Notes: generated by a model from the letters alone, not told the origin. DNA of 32,096 bases from CAYFZR01 sp964347835 [NCBI: uncultured archaeon] (GCA_964347835.1 CAYFZR010000038.1:1-32096), one strand, 5' to 3'; positions 15,081 to 22,801 are shown, counted from the stretch's first letter. Program-made: numbers and translations.

Positions 15081-15335
15081 ATGCCAGTTAAGATAGAGAT
15101 ATTCAGGTCTTCTAACTGCCCCTACTGTGATCCGACCATCGAATTTGTAAAGAGTGTTGTCAAAGAGTTGGGAAACGAGACGGAGGTTGAAGTTGTGGAC
15201 GTCTCAGAACAACCCTCTAAGGTTTCGACATACGGTATATACGCGGTTCCAACCGTAGCAATAAACGGAAGCGTAGAATTTGTTGGGAGACCTGATAAGA
15301 AAAGCCTAATTGATGCAATCAATAGTAAAATCTGA
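15081..15335 (+). CDS. Glutaredoxin/thioredoxin-like mini-redoxin (CPYC)
   Basis: 84 residues, one complete thioredoxin-fold unit: beta strand KIEIFRSSNCPYC with the glutaredoxin-type CPYC site (residues 14-17), helix, second strand VEVVDVSEQPSKVSTYGIYAVPTVAING with the cis-proline in VPT, and FVGRPDKKSLIDAINSKI. The size and layout match the small archaeal redoxins typified by MJ0307 of Methanocaldococcus. It probably reduces protein disulphides in the cytosol; its electron donor is not encoded nearby. It sits alone behind its own promoter. Confidence 0.9.
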   Translation: MPVKIEIFRSSNCPYCDPTIEFVKSVVKELGNETEVEVVDVSEQPSKVSTYGIYAVPTVAINGSVEFVGRPDKKSLIDAINSKI

Positions 15336-15439
15336 CTTTCTAGATCTTGCTTTTCTATCATACAAAAAAAAGCAGTTGAAGAAAAACTTATTTTATATAA
15401 AATTCAATCCAGAAAAGATTTGGCGGAGGTGAGAAATTT

Positions 15440-16618
15440 TTGGCTTTAGAGGGATTGAAGGTTTTGGATTTGACTCGTGTTTTAGCAGGTCCTTATGCTA
15501 CTATGATTCTCTGCGATTTAGGAGCCGAGGTAATAAAGGTAGAGGAGCCTAAAAAAGGAGATGAGGCTCGAGGTGTGGGACCTTTTGTGGATGGGGTGAG
15601 TGCCTACTTTTTAAGCCTTAACCGGGGAAAAAAGAGCATTACTTTAAACTTAAAGGAAAATAGAGGTAAAGAACTCCTTCTAATGCTGTGTCAAAAGGCA
15701 GACGTACTGGTGGAAAACTTCCGACCCGGTACTATGACTCGTTTAGGACTGGATTACAACGTCTTAAAAGGGGTTAATCCTCATTTGATATATGCAGCAT
15801 GCTCAGGTTTCGGACAGACAGGTCCATACGCTAATAAGGGGGCTTATGACATGATCATCCAAGGGATGGGGGGTATTATCAGCATTACTGGCGAAGAAGG
15901 CTTGCCACCGGTAAGGGTTGGCGTATCCATAGGAGACATCGCGGCTGCTTTCTTTATAACCATAGGTATTTTGTCTGCATTATATTACAGAGAAAAGACT
16001 GGAAAGGGGCAGTTGGTAGATGTAGGGATGCTAGACTGTCAAGTTAGCATTCTTGAAAACGCAATAATCCGTTACTTGACTACTGGAGAGATTCCTAAGC
16101 CTTTAGGATCAAGACATCCTTCTATCGCGCCTTTTGAGGCTTTTCCTGCTAAGGATGGTTACGTGATTTTTGCAGTAGGAACTGCTCACTGGGAAAGATT
16201 TTGTATCGAACTAGGAAGAGAAGATCTCATTGAAGATCCAAGGTTTAAAACTAACGCCTTGAGATCAGAGAATGTCTCGATATTACAGCCTATAATCTCT
16301 GAAATTTCAAGAACTAAAACTGTAGAAGAGTGGATTGAGAAGATGGAGAAATCTGGAGTGCCATGTGGACCTATTAATACAATCGACAAAGTTGCAAATC
16401 ATCCTCAAGTAAGGGAAAGAGAAATGATAATTGAGATTAATCAACCAGGAGTTGGCTTTGTTAAGATGGCTGGAAATCCGATAAAGCTATCACCCTCATC
16501 AAAAAATATATATCGTCCTGCTCCCAACTTGGGGGAGCATACTGAAGAAGTTCTTGAATCTTGGCTTGGATTTGAGAAAGAGAGTATTGAAAACCTTAAA
16601 AACCATGGCATAATTTAA
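15440..16618 (+). CDS. Family III (CaiB/BaiF) acyl-CoA transferase
   Basis: 392 residues with TTG start; GGAGGTGA (15424-15431) is eight bases upstream. N-terminal LEGLKVLDLTRVLAGPYATMILCDLGAEVIKVE is the family signature. SLNRGKKSITLNLKENRGKELL, the PGTMTRLGLDY region, QTGPYANKGAYDMIIQGMGG (with the D of the YD pair as likely catalytic aspartate) and VGVSIGDIAAAFF follow. Family III enzymes move CoA between carboxylic acids (formyl/oxalyl, carnitine, succinyl and others) in the cytosol; the substrate cannot be read from sequence. It stands alone, 14 bp before a membrane protein gene, with no acyl-CoA dehydrogenase or ligase nearby. A family common in bacteria, so acquisition by transfer is possible. 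Confidence 0.93.
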   Translation: MALEGLKVLDLTRVLAGPYATMILCDLGAEVIKVEEPKKGDEARGVGPFVDGVSAYFLSLNRGKKSITLNLKENRGKELLLMLCQKADVLVENFRPGTMTRLGLDYNVLKGVNPHLIYAACSGFGQTGPYANKGAYDMIIQGMGGIISITGEEGLPPVRVGVSIGDIAAAFFITIGILSALYYREKTGKGQLVDVGMLDCQVSILENAIIRYLTTGEIPKPLGSRHPSIAPFEAFPAKDGYVIFAVGTAHWERFCIELGREDLIEDPRFKTNALRSENVSILQPIISEISRTKTVEEWIEKMEKSGVPCGPINTIDKVANHPQVREREMIIEINQPGVGFVKMAGNPIKLSPSSKNIYRPAPNLGEHTEEVLESWLGFEKESIENLKNHGII

Positions 16619-16632
16619 TAAGGAGAAATTGG

Positions 16633-17247
16633 ATGGTTATCCCGTTTACTAGCCTTATATTCGCAACCTTAATAATAGCCGTCGTACATGCAATAATGCC
16701 CGATCATTGGCTCCCTTTTGTTTTGGTCGGGAAAGCACAGAAATGGTCTAATAAAAAAACGATTTCAATCGCCGTATTAGCGGGTTTGGGACACGTTTCT
16801 GTAACAACGATACTTGGATTAATCGTTGCAGGGATAGGAATAGAAATTTCAAAGGTGACTGAAAGATCGGTGGAGCCTCTTGCAGGCATCATCCTTGTTT
16901 TTTTAGGAACAGCATACATCTATTTATTTTTTAAAAAAAATCACCACTCTCATGAAGTCAATCTATCAGATAAGGCAGCAGTAATGTCTCTAATTACAAT
17001 TCTAACCTTTTCTCCATGTTTGGCAGTATTACCCGTCTTTTTTGCCGCCAGTTCCTTTGGATGGAAAATAATTGTCCCCTTAGCAATAATACTTTGGTTA
17101 GGAACCGTTGGTGGAATGTCGATCATGGTAGCGACCGCTTCCTTTGGTTTGAAGAAAGTTGAACATCCTAGCCTAGAAAGATACGAGAAATTAATATTAG
17201 GTACAATATTGATGTTTTTAGGAATTATAGTTATGATTTTGGGTTGA
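16633..17247 (+). CDS. Polytopic membrane protein with HX4DH motif, candidate Ni/Co (NicO-like) permease
   Basis: 204 residues, about six transmembrane helices. Near the N-terminus H19-AIMP-D24-H25 matches the HX4DH signature of nickel/cobalt permeases. A second conserved-looking helix reads LTFSPCLAVLPVFFAASSFGW, and a His-rich loop (NHHSHEV, about 98-104) could hand over metal. Length and topology resemble NicO/HupE/TauE-type small transporters more than eight-helix NiCoT. Substrate is inferred; heavy-metal or sulphur-compound export are alternatives. AAGGAG precedes the ATG, and the gene starts 14 bp after the CoA-transferase, so both may share a transcript although no functional link is evident. 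cbiB, a cobalamin gene, lies 3 kb downstream. Confidence 0.65.
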   Translation: MVIPFTSLIFATLIIAVVHAIMPDHWLPFVLVGKAQKWSNKKTISIAVLAGLGHVSVTTILGLIVAGIGIEISKVTERSVEPLAGIILVFLGTAYIYLFFKKNHHSHEVNLSDKAAVMSLITILTFSPCLAVLPVFFAASSFGWKIIVPLAIILWLGTVGGMSIMVATASFGLKKVEHPSLERYEKLILGTILMFLGIIVMILG

Positions 17248-17262
17248 TAATTATCAAACCCA
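17241..17262. promoter_or_regulatory. Palindrome ahead of a promoter (possible operator or terminator stem)
   Basis: Perfect 14-bp palindrome TTGATAATTATCAA, flanked by GGG on the left and ACCC on the right so the arms extend to 17241 and 17262 with one bulge. It overlaps the stop codon of the HX4DH protein and ends about 10 bp before the TATA-like TTTTATATAA of the next gene. Confidence 0.4.
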
Positions 17263-17303
17263 GACCCAATTAAGTTTTATATAACCAAACTTACTTATTC
17301 ACC

Positions 17304-17573
17304 ATGAACTGGAGTTTTATTGCCCTGATTATAGGATTGCTCTATGGATACTTTAATCCCGGCAAAGAAGATAAAATGGGTCTCTTGAAAAAAGGATTCC
17401 GAATAGGTCTTATTCTGGGTATCGTGCTTGCAGTTATAAATTTACTAATAGGCGGTCTTATTCTTGCTACTGCAGGCTTGGTTGCTACGATATTTGGAAT
17501 AGTTTACCTCACAATATTTTTCATAATAGGCACCTTCATAGGAGACTGGCTTGAGGAAAAATTTAAGAGGTAA
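17304..17573 (+). CDS. Small membrane protein, two to three TM helices
   Basis: 89 residues, not recognised. A short N-terminal helix (FIALIIGLLYGYF), a charged loop NPGKEDKMGLLKKGF, then two long hydrophobic helices (about 31-55 and 58-80), ending in a charged tail DWLEEKFKR. A leaderless or short-leader start is suggested by TTTTATATAA (about 17275-17284) some 25 bp upstream. Convergent with the 109-residue membrane protein, 4 bp between stops. Confidence 0.6.
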   Translation: MNWSFIALIIGLLYGYFNPGKEDKMGLLKKGFRIGLILGIVLAVINLLIGGLILATAGLVATIFGIVYLTIFFIIGTFIGDWLEEKFKR

Positions 17574-17577
17574 AATT

Positions 17578-17907
17578 TTAGGCTTTAAGAGAATAAACTA
17601 AAATTATTAGGGAAAACAATGAAAACCCGAATCTAAAACCTACATCTGCTGGATTAAACACCGAAAAAAGATCGAAACGGTACTCCAAAACCCAGAAAAT
17701 CAATCCAAAAGGGATTCCGCCTGTTAAGGCTTTTTTAAGAGCGTCACCATTTTTTACGGTATGGCTCCCAAAAAATCCATTATAGGAGATGAAAAAGATC
17801 ATTATGGTGGAATAGTAAAGGAAAATGGTTGGTATAAACGTATCTATTAGTGTTATGATAATTGATCCAAACAACGCCCCTAATATCGCGCGTTTAATTA
17901 TATCCAC
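17578..17907 (-). CDS. Membrane protein, four TM helices, unknown function
   Basis: 109 residues with GTG start behind AAGGTGAG. Four hydrophobic stretches (about 6-26, 28-45, 61-78, 85-107) alternate with short loops; the central loop SHTVKNGDALKKALTGGIPFG carries the only dense charge. No known signature. Its own leader and good ribosome-binding site support it as a real gene. Confidence 0.6.
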   Translation of the reverse strand: MDIIKRAILGALFGSIIITLIDTFIPTIFLYYSTIMIFFISYNGFFGSHTVKNGDALKKALTGGIPFGLIFWVLEYRFDLFSVFNPADVGFRFGFSLFSLIILVYSLKA

Positions 17908-17979
17908 AAACTCACCTTAAAAGTACCTCTTTCCCAACTACATTTTATAACCTTGGTTTGGAGATTGTTAGAATCTTAA

Positions 17980-18423
17980 TCATGTATCCGGATAATCTTC
18001 AAAGAAGTCTTGGAAAATCCCCGGACACATTGACTCAAAATCCTCCCTTATGGTGGGAAACATGTCGGTAAACTTCCCTAAATCTAAAATAACAACCGCA
18101 TATCGAATACTATCATTTTCATCCAGACGAGACGCCCCTGCAAAGGTAACATCTAAAAGATACCTGATTCCCCTAAGTATTCTTTCGAAGATATCACCAT
18201 TTAGGTCATCTCTTTTTTCAGCATAATCTAAAATCTTATCCAGCGCATATTCGCTTAAAACAAAGTCCTTTCCCATATCTTTTAAAATTTTCTTTTTGAC
18301 CAATCTTTCAATTATTTCCTCCGCATCATCAAACGTTAAGATATCTATAATATCTTCGTCATCCTCCAAATCAACATCCTCATAAAATTCGTCTATTAGA
18401 AACTTCATATTTCTCAAATCCAT
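17980..18423 (-). CDS. Acidic protein of unknown function
   Basis: 147 residues. The N-terminal quarter is extremely acidic (EFYEDVDLEDDEDIID...). The middle (DDAEEIIERLVKKKILKDMGKDFVLSEYALDKIL) has the look of a winged-helix fragment: two helices, then a strand-like turn. The C-terminal half ends DFFEDYPDT. No transmembrane helix or catalytic motif. An AAGGT ribosome-binding site just before the ATG and clean codon structure support it. It lies between two minus-strand genes, 79 bp after the PhoU/TrkA_C gene, and may be on the same transcript. The winged-helix idea is weak. Confidence 0.65.
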   Translation of the reverse strand: MDLRNMKFLIDEFYEDVDLEDDEDIIDILTFDDAEEIIERLVKKKILKDMGKDFVLSEYALDKILDYAEKRDDLNGDIFERILRGIRYLLDVTFAGASRLDENDSIRYAVVILDLGKFTDMFPTIREDFESMCPGIFQDFFEDYPDT

Positions 18424-18502
18424 TGTATACCTTTTTATTTTTTACCTTTTTTATTATGAAATTTAGATATCCTTGCCCAAACTGAATTGAGAACTAAAAA
18501 AT

Positions 18503-19084
18503 CTAAAACCACCTTCTCTCACCGCCAGAAATTTCTCCTAATATCTCAGCGCCGGTTTCTGTTCCTCTGGCAATTAGACTGTCTTCAGATTGAATTAATA
18601 CGTCTTTGTCTGGCCCATATATCCACTCTTTTCCCCTTCTTATCGCTATTACATACATCCCTGTCTCTGTTGCGAGTCTTAACTCACCTAGACTTTTCCC
18701 TACCAATATAGAGTCCTCCTTTACTTCAAAAATCTTTATTATTTCTCCTGCCTCGCTTAGAGCCTCTTCTATTAGTGGATGGTTTGCAAACCCTCTCAAA
18801 ACAACATCTGCTATATCCTTTGCGGCGTTTGATATAGCCTCTGCTGATGCGGCTACATGTAATATACCGCTCAACTGCTCGGCCTCTTCTGGAGTTCTCG
18901 CTGCTAACATGGCCATTATTCTTATTTCATATTTTAATGAATCCATTCTCTCTTCTAATCGCTCCACTTCACTAGCGATTTCTTTATTATTTAAAAGTAA
19001 GGCGGAATAGGCTAGGTCTATCATCAGTTCAGATACATCTTTCATCTCTACGAGGAGTTCTTTGACAGTTTTTGATGTGGTCAC
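18503..19084 (-). CDS. PhoU-like helical domain fused to TrkA_C (RCK-C) domain
   Basis: 193 residues, GTG start. Residues 5-105 form a PhoU-type helical bundle (VEMKDVSELMIDLAYSALLLNNKEIASEVERLEERMDSL), and 113-180 a TrkA_C ligand-binding domain (ILVGKSLGELRLATETGMYVIAIRRGKEWIYGPDKDVLIQSEDSLIARG). This fusion is common in Euryarchaeota next to cation transporters, where TrkA_C is thought to sense a small ligand or ion and PhoU to contact the transporter. It is divergent from the two MgtE-like genes, which supports a regulatory role in Mg2+ or other divalent-ion transport. Cytosolic. The exact ligand is unknown. Confidence 0.88.
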   Translation of the reverse strand: MTTSKTVKELLVEMKDVSELMIDLAYSALLLNNKEIASEVERLEERMDSLKYEIRIMAMLAARTPEEAEQLSGILHVAASAEAISNAAKDIADVVLRGFANHPLIEEALSEAGEIIKIFEVKEDSILVGKSLGELRLATETGMYVIAIRRGKEWIYGPDKDVLIQSEDSLIARGTETGAEILGEISGGERRWF

Positions 19085-19115
19085 GGATTCTACCCGACTT
19101 TTTTACGGTGCTAAC

Positions 19116-19123
19116 ATTTAAAT
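19116..19123. promoter_or_regulatory. Symmetric TATA-like element between PhoU/TrkA_C and MgtE genes
   Basis: ATTTAAAT is a perfect palindrome about 35 bp from the GTG at 19084 and 66 bp from the ATG at 19186. It could drive both directions with leaders of about 10 and 40 bases; the MgtE leader carries GGTGAGG (19171-19177). Confidence 0.35.
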
Positions 19124-19185
19124 AGTTGTGGGTTTCGGATACAATAGTCAACAAAGATCATTTAGGAAACGGTGAGGCGATATGA

Positions 19186-19743
19186 ATGATAAGTGCGAAG
19201 AAATATCTAAAAGAGAGCCTCCCAATTATCTTGTTAGGCCTTACATTAGAATTGGTAGCGGGAAACAGTCTAAGTCACATGGAGAAAGAGATAGTCTCGG
19301 TTCCCGGTCTGCTGGTCTTATTACCACCAGTAATGTGTATCAGGGGCAATATATATGGTTCTTTAGGATCACGTCTCACCACTTCTCTGCATTTAGGTCT
19401 CATTGATCCTAGCATTTGGAGAGGTAAAATACTGAAAGTTAACATATATGCATCTATCTCGCAAACAATTTTCATGTCTATCTTGGTTGGTATATTCGCG
19501 CACTACACATGCTTACTTCTAAATCTTCCGAGCGCAGGAGTCTTGAGTCTTGTCGTAATTTCTTTTGTTGCTGGCGTTATCTCTGGTTTCTTTCTCACTT
19601 TTTTAGCGATTATAATATCTTTCTTTGGATATTCGCATGGATTAAATCCAGATAATTTTATTGCACCTTTATTAGCAACAATAGGTGACATCATAACAGT
19701 ATTTTCATTATTTCCCGCGATTTGGCTGGTAGGGGGACTTTAA
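19186..19743 (+). CDS. MgtE/SLC41-type divalent cation transporter half, first copy
   Basis: 185 residues from ATG at 19186, eight bases after GGTGAGG; an ATG at 19182 is in another frame. Five hydrophobic segments, with the MgtE membrane-domain landmarks PGLLVLLPPVMCIRGNIYGSLGSRLTTSLHLG and, later, GLNPDNFIAPLLATIGDIITVFSLF. The P..N...PL.A..GD segment forms the Mg2+ pore in MgtE. It lacks the cytosolic N and CBS domains of bacterial MgtE, so it is a bare membrane half. It is followed at once by a second, similar half; the two probably assemble as a heterodimer, like the two repeats inside animal SLC41. Confidence 0.9.
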   Translation: MISAKKYLKESLPIILLGLTLELVAGNSLSHMEKEIVSVPGLLVLLPPVMCIRGNIYGSLGSRLTTSLHLGLIDPSIWRGKILKVNIYASISQTIFMSILVGIFAHYTCLLLNLPSAGVLSLVVISFVAGVISGFFLTFLAIIISFFGYSHGLNPDNFIAPLLATIGDIITVFSLFPAIWLVGGL

Positions 19744-19745
19744 AA

Positions 19746-20285
19746 ATGGTTTATACCGTAATGAGAGTTCTTAAAGAGAGCATGCCCTTTCTTATATTGT
19801 CAATATTTCTTGCCTTAGCATCTGGGGGAATTTTAGAGAGCAATAAAGAAGTAATTCTCAATACTATACCGGGCATCATAATCCTAGTTCCTCCGATGAT
19901 AAATCTTGCAGGAAGTATTGGAGGCGTCTTAGGCTCCAGAATATCTTCATTTATGCATTTAGGTCTCAATATAAGGAATTTAACAATAAAAGATTCTGTG
20001 GTGACTCTCTTTATTGGCTTGGTTTCGTCAGTTACCTTAGGTTTTTTGGGATATCTGGTATATGCCTTAAGAGATTCAGGGGTCACCGTTAAAATTTTTA
20101 TCAAGATCACGGTTATAGCAGGTTTTATAACGGTGAGCATTATGATAATTCTTACCATTCTGGTAATATTTTTGTCGTATTTAAAAGGATATGATCCAGA
20201 TAACGTCGTCATTCCAATCGTAGCGTCAATCGGAGATATTGTTGGAATTGCTTCTCTTCTCATCGCTATCGGTTTAGTATACTAA
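19746..20285 (+). CDS. MgtE/SLC41-type divalent cation transporter half, second copy
   Basis: 179 residues from ATG at 19746, just past the first copy's stop; GGGGG (19732-19736) is the likely ribosome-binding site. Shares the layout of the first copy: PGIIILVPPMINLAGSIGGVLGSRISSFMHLGL and GYDPDNVVIPIVASIGDIVGIASLL. Both end in the PDN..IP..A.IGDI pattern that lines the MgtE pore. The pair, with the divergent PhoU/TrkA_C regulator, forms a cassette for Mg2+ or a related ion. Confidence 0.9.
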   Translation: MVYTVMRVLKESMPFLILSIFLALASGGILESNKEVILNTIPGIIILVPPMINLAGSIGGVLGSRISSFMHLGLNIRNLTIKDSVVTLFIGLVSSVTLGFLGYLVYALRDSGVTVKIFIKITVIAGFITVSIMIILTILVIFLSYLKGYDPDNVVIPIVASIGDIVGIASLLIAIGLVY

Positions 20286-20360
20286 TCATGAATGTAAATT
20301 AAGTGCATAATAAAATAATTGAATTAAAATAAAGAAGAACGAAATAACTAAAGGTGTGTA

Positions 20361-21296
20361 ATGACCTTGTCCCACTATCTTATGTCTCATTACCTTATAT
20401 CTCATTACATTATATTGATATTAGCAATCACAATAGATGTTCTATTCAAAGAATTGCCTCGTAAGATCCATCCGGTAGTGTGGATGGGTAGAGAAATTGA
20501 GATATTATCAAAAAAATTAATTTATCTTGGATCTAAAGGTGGAATTTTATTAATCCTTACCTCAACATCCACTTTTTTACTTTTAACTTTGATCTTGTCT
20601 CTTTTAAAAGATATTAACGTTTATTTCTACATAATATTAGTTTCCATTTGGCTTTCAAGCATGTTTTCTTTCAAGATGTTACTACAAGAAGCATCAAATG
20701 TATCAAAATTATTAGAAGATAGTAAGATCGATGAGGCCAGAATTAAGGTCTCGAATCTTGTGAGCAGGGATGTAGAAGGTTTCGACGAGTCCTTGATATC
20801 TTCCGCATCAATAGAAACTCTTTCTGAAAACTTCTGCGATTCAATCGTTGCGCCAATTTTTTACTTTTTGTTTTTCGGATTGTATGGAGCGGTATTTTAT
20901 CGAGTTGTAAATACATTAGATGCAATGGTAGGGTATGAGGAATACGGTGCGTTTGGCTATCAAGCGGCAAGGTTAGATGATTTTTTAAACTATATTCCCG
21001 CTAGATTTTGTGTTCCATTTATGTTCATGGCATCCTTGTTTCTGAAATTAGATTTTAAAAATATAAAGGAGATTAGGAGGTATGCGCAATTAACAAAGAG
21101 CCCAAATTCTGGGTATCCCATGGCAAGCGCATCTTGCTTTTTAAATGTATCTCTTATTAAGCCTAACGTATACAAGATTGGCGATTACAGGATGCCAACA
21201 TATATAGATATTAAAAGTGCTGTTAGATTAATTACAATCTCAAGCATTATATTCTTTACTGTATCGGAGGCAATTCTATGGCTATTGGGATCATAG
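20361..21296 (+). CDS. cbiB: Adenosylcobinamide-phosphate synthase CbiB/CobD
   Basis: 311 residues, usual for CbiB. Hallmarks: P..IHPVVWMGR near the N-terminus, VSRDVEGFDESLISSASIETLSENFCDSIVAPIFYFLFFGLYGAVFYRVVNTLDAMVGY, and a C-terminal segment with SPNSGYPMASASCFL. It attaches the aminopropanol arm to cobyric acid in cobalamin synthesis at the membrane. Ribosome-binding AAGGTG lies 5 bases before the ATG. The N-terminus contains a threefold SHYL(M/I) repeat encoded by a 15-bp DNA repeat. It overlaps the next gene by 19 bp. No other cobalamin genes lie close by. Confidence 0.93.
   Translation: MTLSHYLMSHYLISHYIILILAITIDVLFKELPRKIHPVVWMGREIEILSKKLIYLGSKGGILLILTSTSTFLLLTLILSLLKDINVYFYIILVSIWLSSMFSFKMLLQEASNVSKLLEDSKIDEARIKVSNLVSRDVEGFDESLISSASIETLSENFCDSIVAPIFYFLFFGLYGAVFYRVVNTLDAMVGYEEYGAFGYQAARLDDFLNYIPARFCVPFMFMASLFLKLDFKNIKEIRRYAQLTKSPNSGYPMASASCFLNVSLIKPNVYKIGDYRMPTYIDIKSAVRLITISSIIFFTVSEAILWLLGS
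20370..20414 (+). repeat. Three tandem copies of a 15-bp repeat inside the cbiB start region
   Basis: Units TCCCACTATCTTATG, TCTCATTACCTTATA and TCTCATTACATTATA, exactly five codons each, encode SHYLM, SHYLI, SHYII. Unit length in whole codons keeps the frame when copies are gained or lost. Confidence 0.85.
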
Positions 21297-22021
21297 GAGG
21301 CTCTGGCATAGGAAATATATTGAAAGACTCTAGAAAAATAGAAATATATACTCCATACGGAAGCTTAACACTTTTGGAAGGAAAAATATCAGATAGACTT
21401 TCTTATCTCATATTTAGGCATGGAGAGGCACAAAGTGTTCCGCCTCACAAGATAAATTACAGAGCTAACTTATGGGGTTTGAAAGAAGTAGGCGCAGATA
21501 GGGTGATTGCATTAAACGCAGTAGGATCTCTGAACGAATATATGAAACCTGGAGACTTTGTATTGGTAGATGATTTCTTTGACTTTACCCGTTCAAGGTT
21601 ATCTACCTTCTACGAAAATCAAGCAGTGCACACAGACATGACAGAACCCTACTGTCCGGAGATGAGAAACGTTATACTAAAAAAATGCGATAAAATACAT
21701 CCGCGTGGCGTTTATCTTTGTACTGAAGGTCCAAGATTTGAAACAGCCCAAGAAATAAAGATATTTAAGTCACTTGGTTGTGATATCGTAGGAATGACAG
21801 GCGTGCCAGAGGTAGTTTTAGCAAGAGAACTCGGTCTGTGTTATGTGAGTATTTGCACAGTAACAAATCTAGCAGCCGGCATTTCAAAGGAGATGTTAAC
21901 TGCGAAAGAAGTACTAGACATAATGGAGAAAAAGATAGGGGAAATAAAGAGTATTTTAGAGAAGATTGTTCCGATTATACCAGCTGATAAAAAATGCAAA
22001 TGCTCCCTTATACATGGTTAA
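21278..22021 (+). CDS. Purine (5'-methylthio)nucleoside phosphorylase, MTAP/MTIP type
   Basis: 247 residues. N-terminal GIIGGSGI, IFRHGEAQSVPPHKINYRANLWGLKEVGADRVIALNAVGS, YLCTEGPRFETAQEIKIFKSLGCDIVGMTGVPEVVLARELGLCYVSICTVTN are the PNP/MTAP family II signature. It cleaves methylthio-purine or ordinary purine nucleosides with phosphate. The archaeal relative MJ0060 prefers methylthioinosine, which fits a purine and SAM salvage role; the substrate here is inferred. The start lies inside the cbiB end, with GGAGG before it. The C-terminal KCKCSL is a small Cys pair also seen in hyperthermophile relatives, where Cys pairs stabilise the fold. Confidence 0.9.
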   Translation: MAIGIIGGSGIGNILKDSRKIEIYTPYGSLTLLEGKISDRLSYLIFRHGEAQSVPPHKINYRANLWGLKEVGADRVIALNAVGSLNEYMKPGDFVLVDDFFDFTRSRLSTFYENQAVHTDMTEPYCPEMRNVILKKCDKIHPRGVYLCTEGPRFETAQEIKIFKSLGCDIVGMTGVPEVVLARELGLCYVSICTVTNLAAGISKEMLTAKEVLDIMEKKIGEIKSILEKIVPIIPADKKCKCSLIHG

Positions 22022-22046
22022 AAACTAGAGGATAAATGAAAATAGT

Positions 22047-22080
22047 TTTATATTGATTTGTGTCAATAGGAGTGGGAGGT
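22047..22080 (+). promoter_or_regulatory. Promoter region of the adk-glyA-folD-purN-folP-cofE operon
   Basis: TTTATATT (22047-22054) is a TATA box; a short inverted repeat TTGA...TCAA (22053-22066) follows. A start about 22077 gives a leader of about 55-60 bases that is rich in purines. Confidence 0.4.
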
Positions 22081-22134
22081 AACTAAGACTTACAAACGGA
22101 AGGAGAAGAGGAAAAAAAGTGAGTGGTGTATCTT

Positions 22135-22785
22135 ATGCACTTAATATTTTTAGGGGCACCCGGCGCGGGAAAAGGCACTCAAGCCAAGACGGTAGCGGAG
22201 AGTTTTAGCATACCACACATCGCTACGGGAGACATTTTAAGAGAGGCAGTCAAAAATGAAACTCCTTTAGGAAAGGAAGCGACGAAATACATGAAAGAAG
22301 GGAAACTTGTACCTGATGAAATTGTAATAGGCATCATCGAAGACAGATTAAAGGAAGATGATTGCAAAAAAGGATTCGTGTTAGATGGATTTCCACGCAC
22401 AATAGCACAGGCTGAGGCTTTGGATAAGGTTCTGGATAGGTTAGATACCAATCTAGACTTAGTGATCGACCTAATAGTAGATAAGGAAGAGTTGGTTAGG
22501 AGAATCAGTCAGAGAAGAATATGCAAATCTTGTGAAAAGCCCTATCACCTTACCTTTAAGCCTCCCATGGTGGAGGACGTTTGTGATGAGTGCGGTGGAG
22601 AACTTTATCAAAGATCGGATGATACAGAAGAGACGGTGAGAACGAGGATAAGTGTATACGAGGAACAAACATTTCCCTTGATTGAGTATTACAATAAAAA
22701 AGGCATTTTGAAAGGGGTGGACGGGAATAAAACCATAGATGAAATATCTGATAGCATAAATGAACTTCTAACGGATCTTAAATGA
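22135..22785 (+). CDS. adk: Adenylate kinase, long form with zinc-type LID
   Basis: 216 residues from ATG at 22135, giving MHLIFLGAPGAGKGTQ; two GTG codons upstream are in frame but lengthen the protein without a match. P-loop GAPGAGKGT, AMP site TGDILREAV, GFPRTIAQAEAL, then a LID of about 40 residues with four cysteines, C-x2-C and C-x2-C (CKSC, CDEC), that should bind zinc. It phosphorylates AMP with ATP. This bacterial-type long form is found in part of the Euryarchaeota, whereas others use the short archaeal AdkA. First gene of the one-carbon operon. Confidence 0.94.
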   Translation: MHLIFLGAPGAGKGTQAKTVAESFSIPHIATGDILREAVKNETPLGKEATKYMKEGKLVPDEIVIGIIEDRLKEDDCKKGFVLDGFPRTIAQAEALDKVLDRLDTNLDLVIDLIVDKEELVRRISQRRICKSCEKPYHLTFKPPMVEDVCDECGGELYQRSDDTEETVRTRISVYEEQTFPLIEYYNKKGILKGVDGNKTIDEISDSINELLTDLK

Positions 22786-22801
22786 AATAAGGTGATAAAA
22801 A

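Noticed and set aside
15440-16618. CoA-transferase gene as a recently transferred island.
   Set aside because: The family is common in bacteria, but base and codon use look like the neighbours and no mobile-element or repeat borders are visible.
19751-20263. 170-codon minus-strand frame opposite the second MgtE half.
   Set aside because: Antisense of a well-supported transporter; the product is rich in Ile, Lys, Thr and Pro with no family resemblance.
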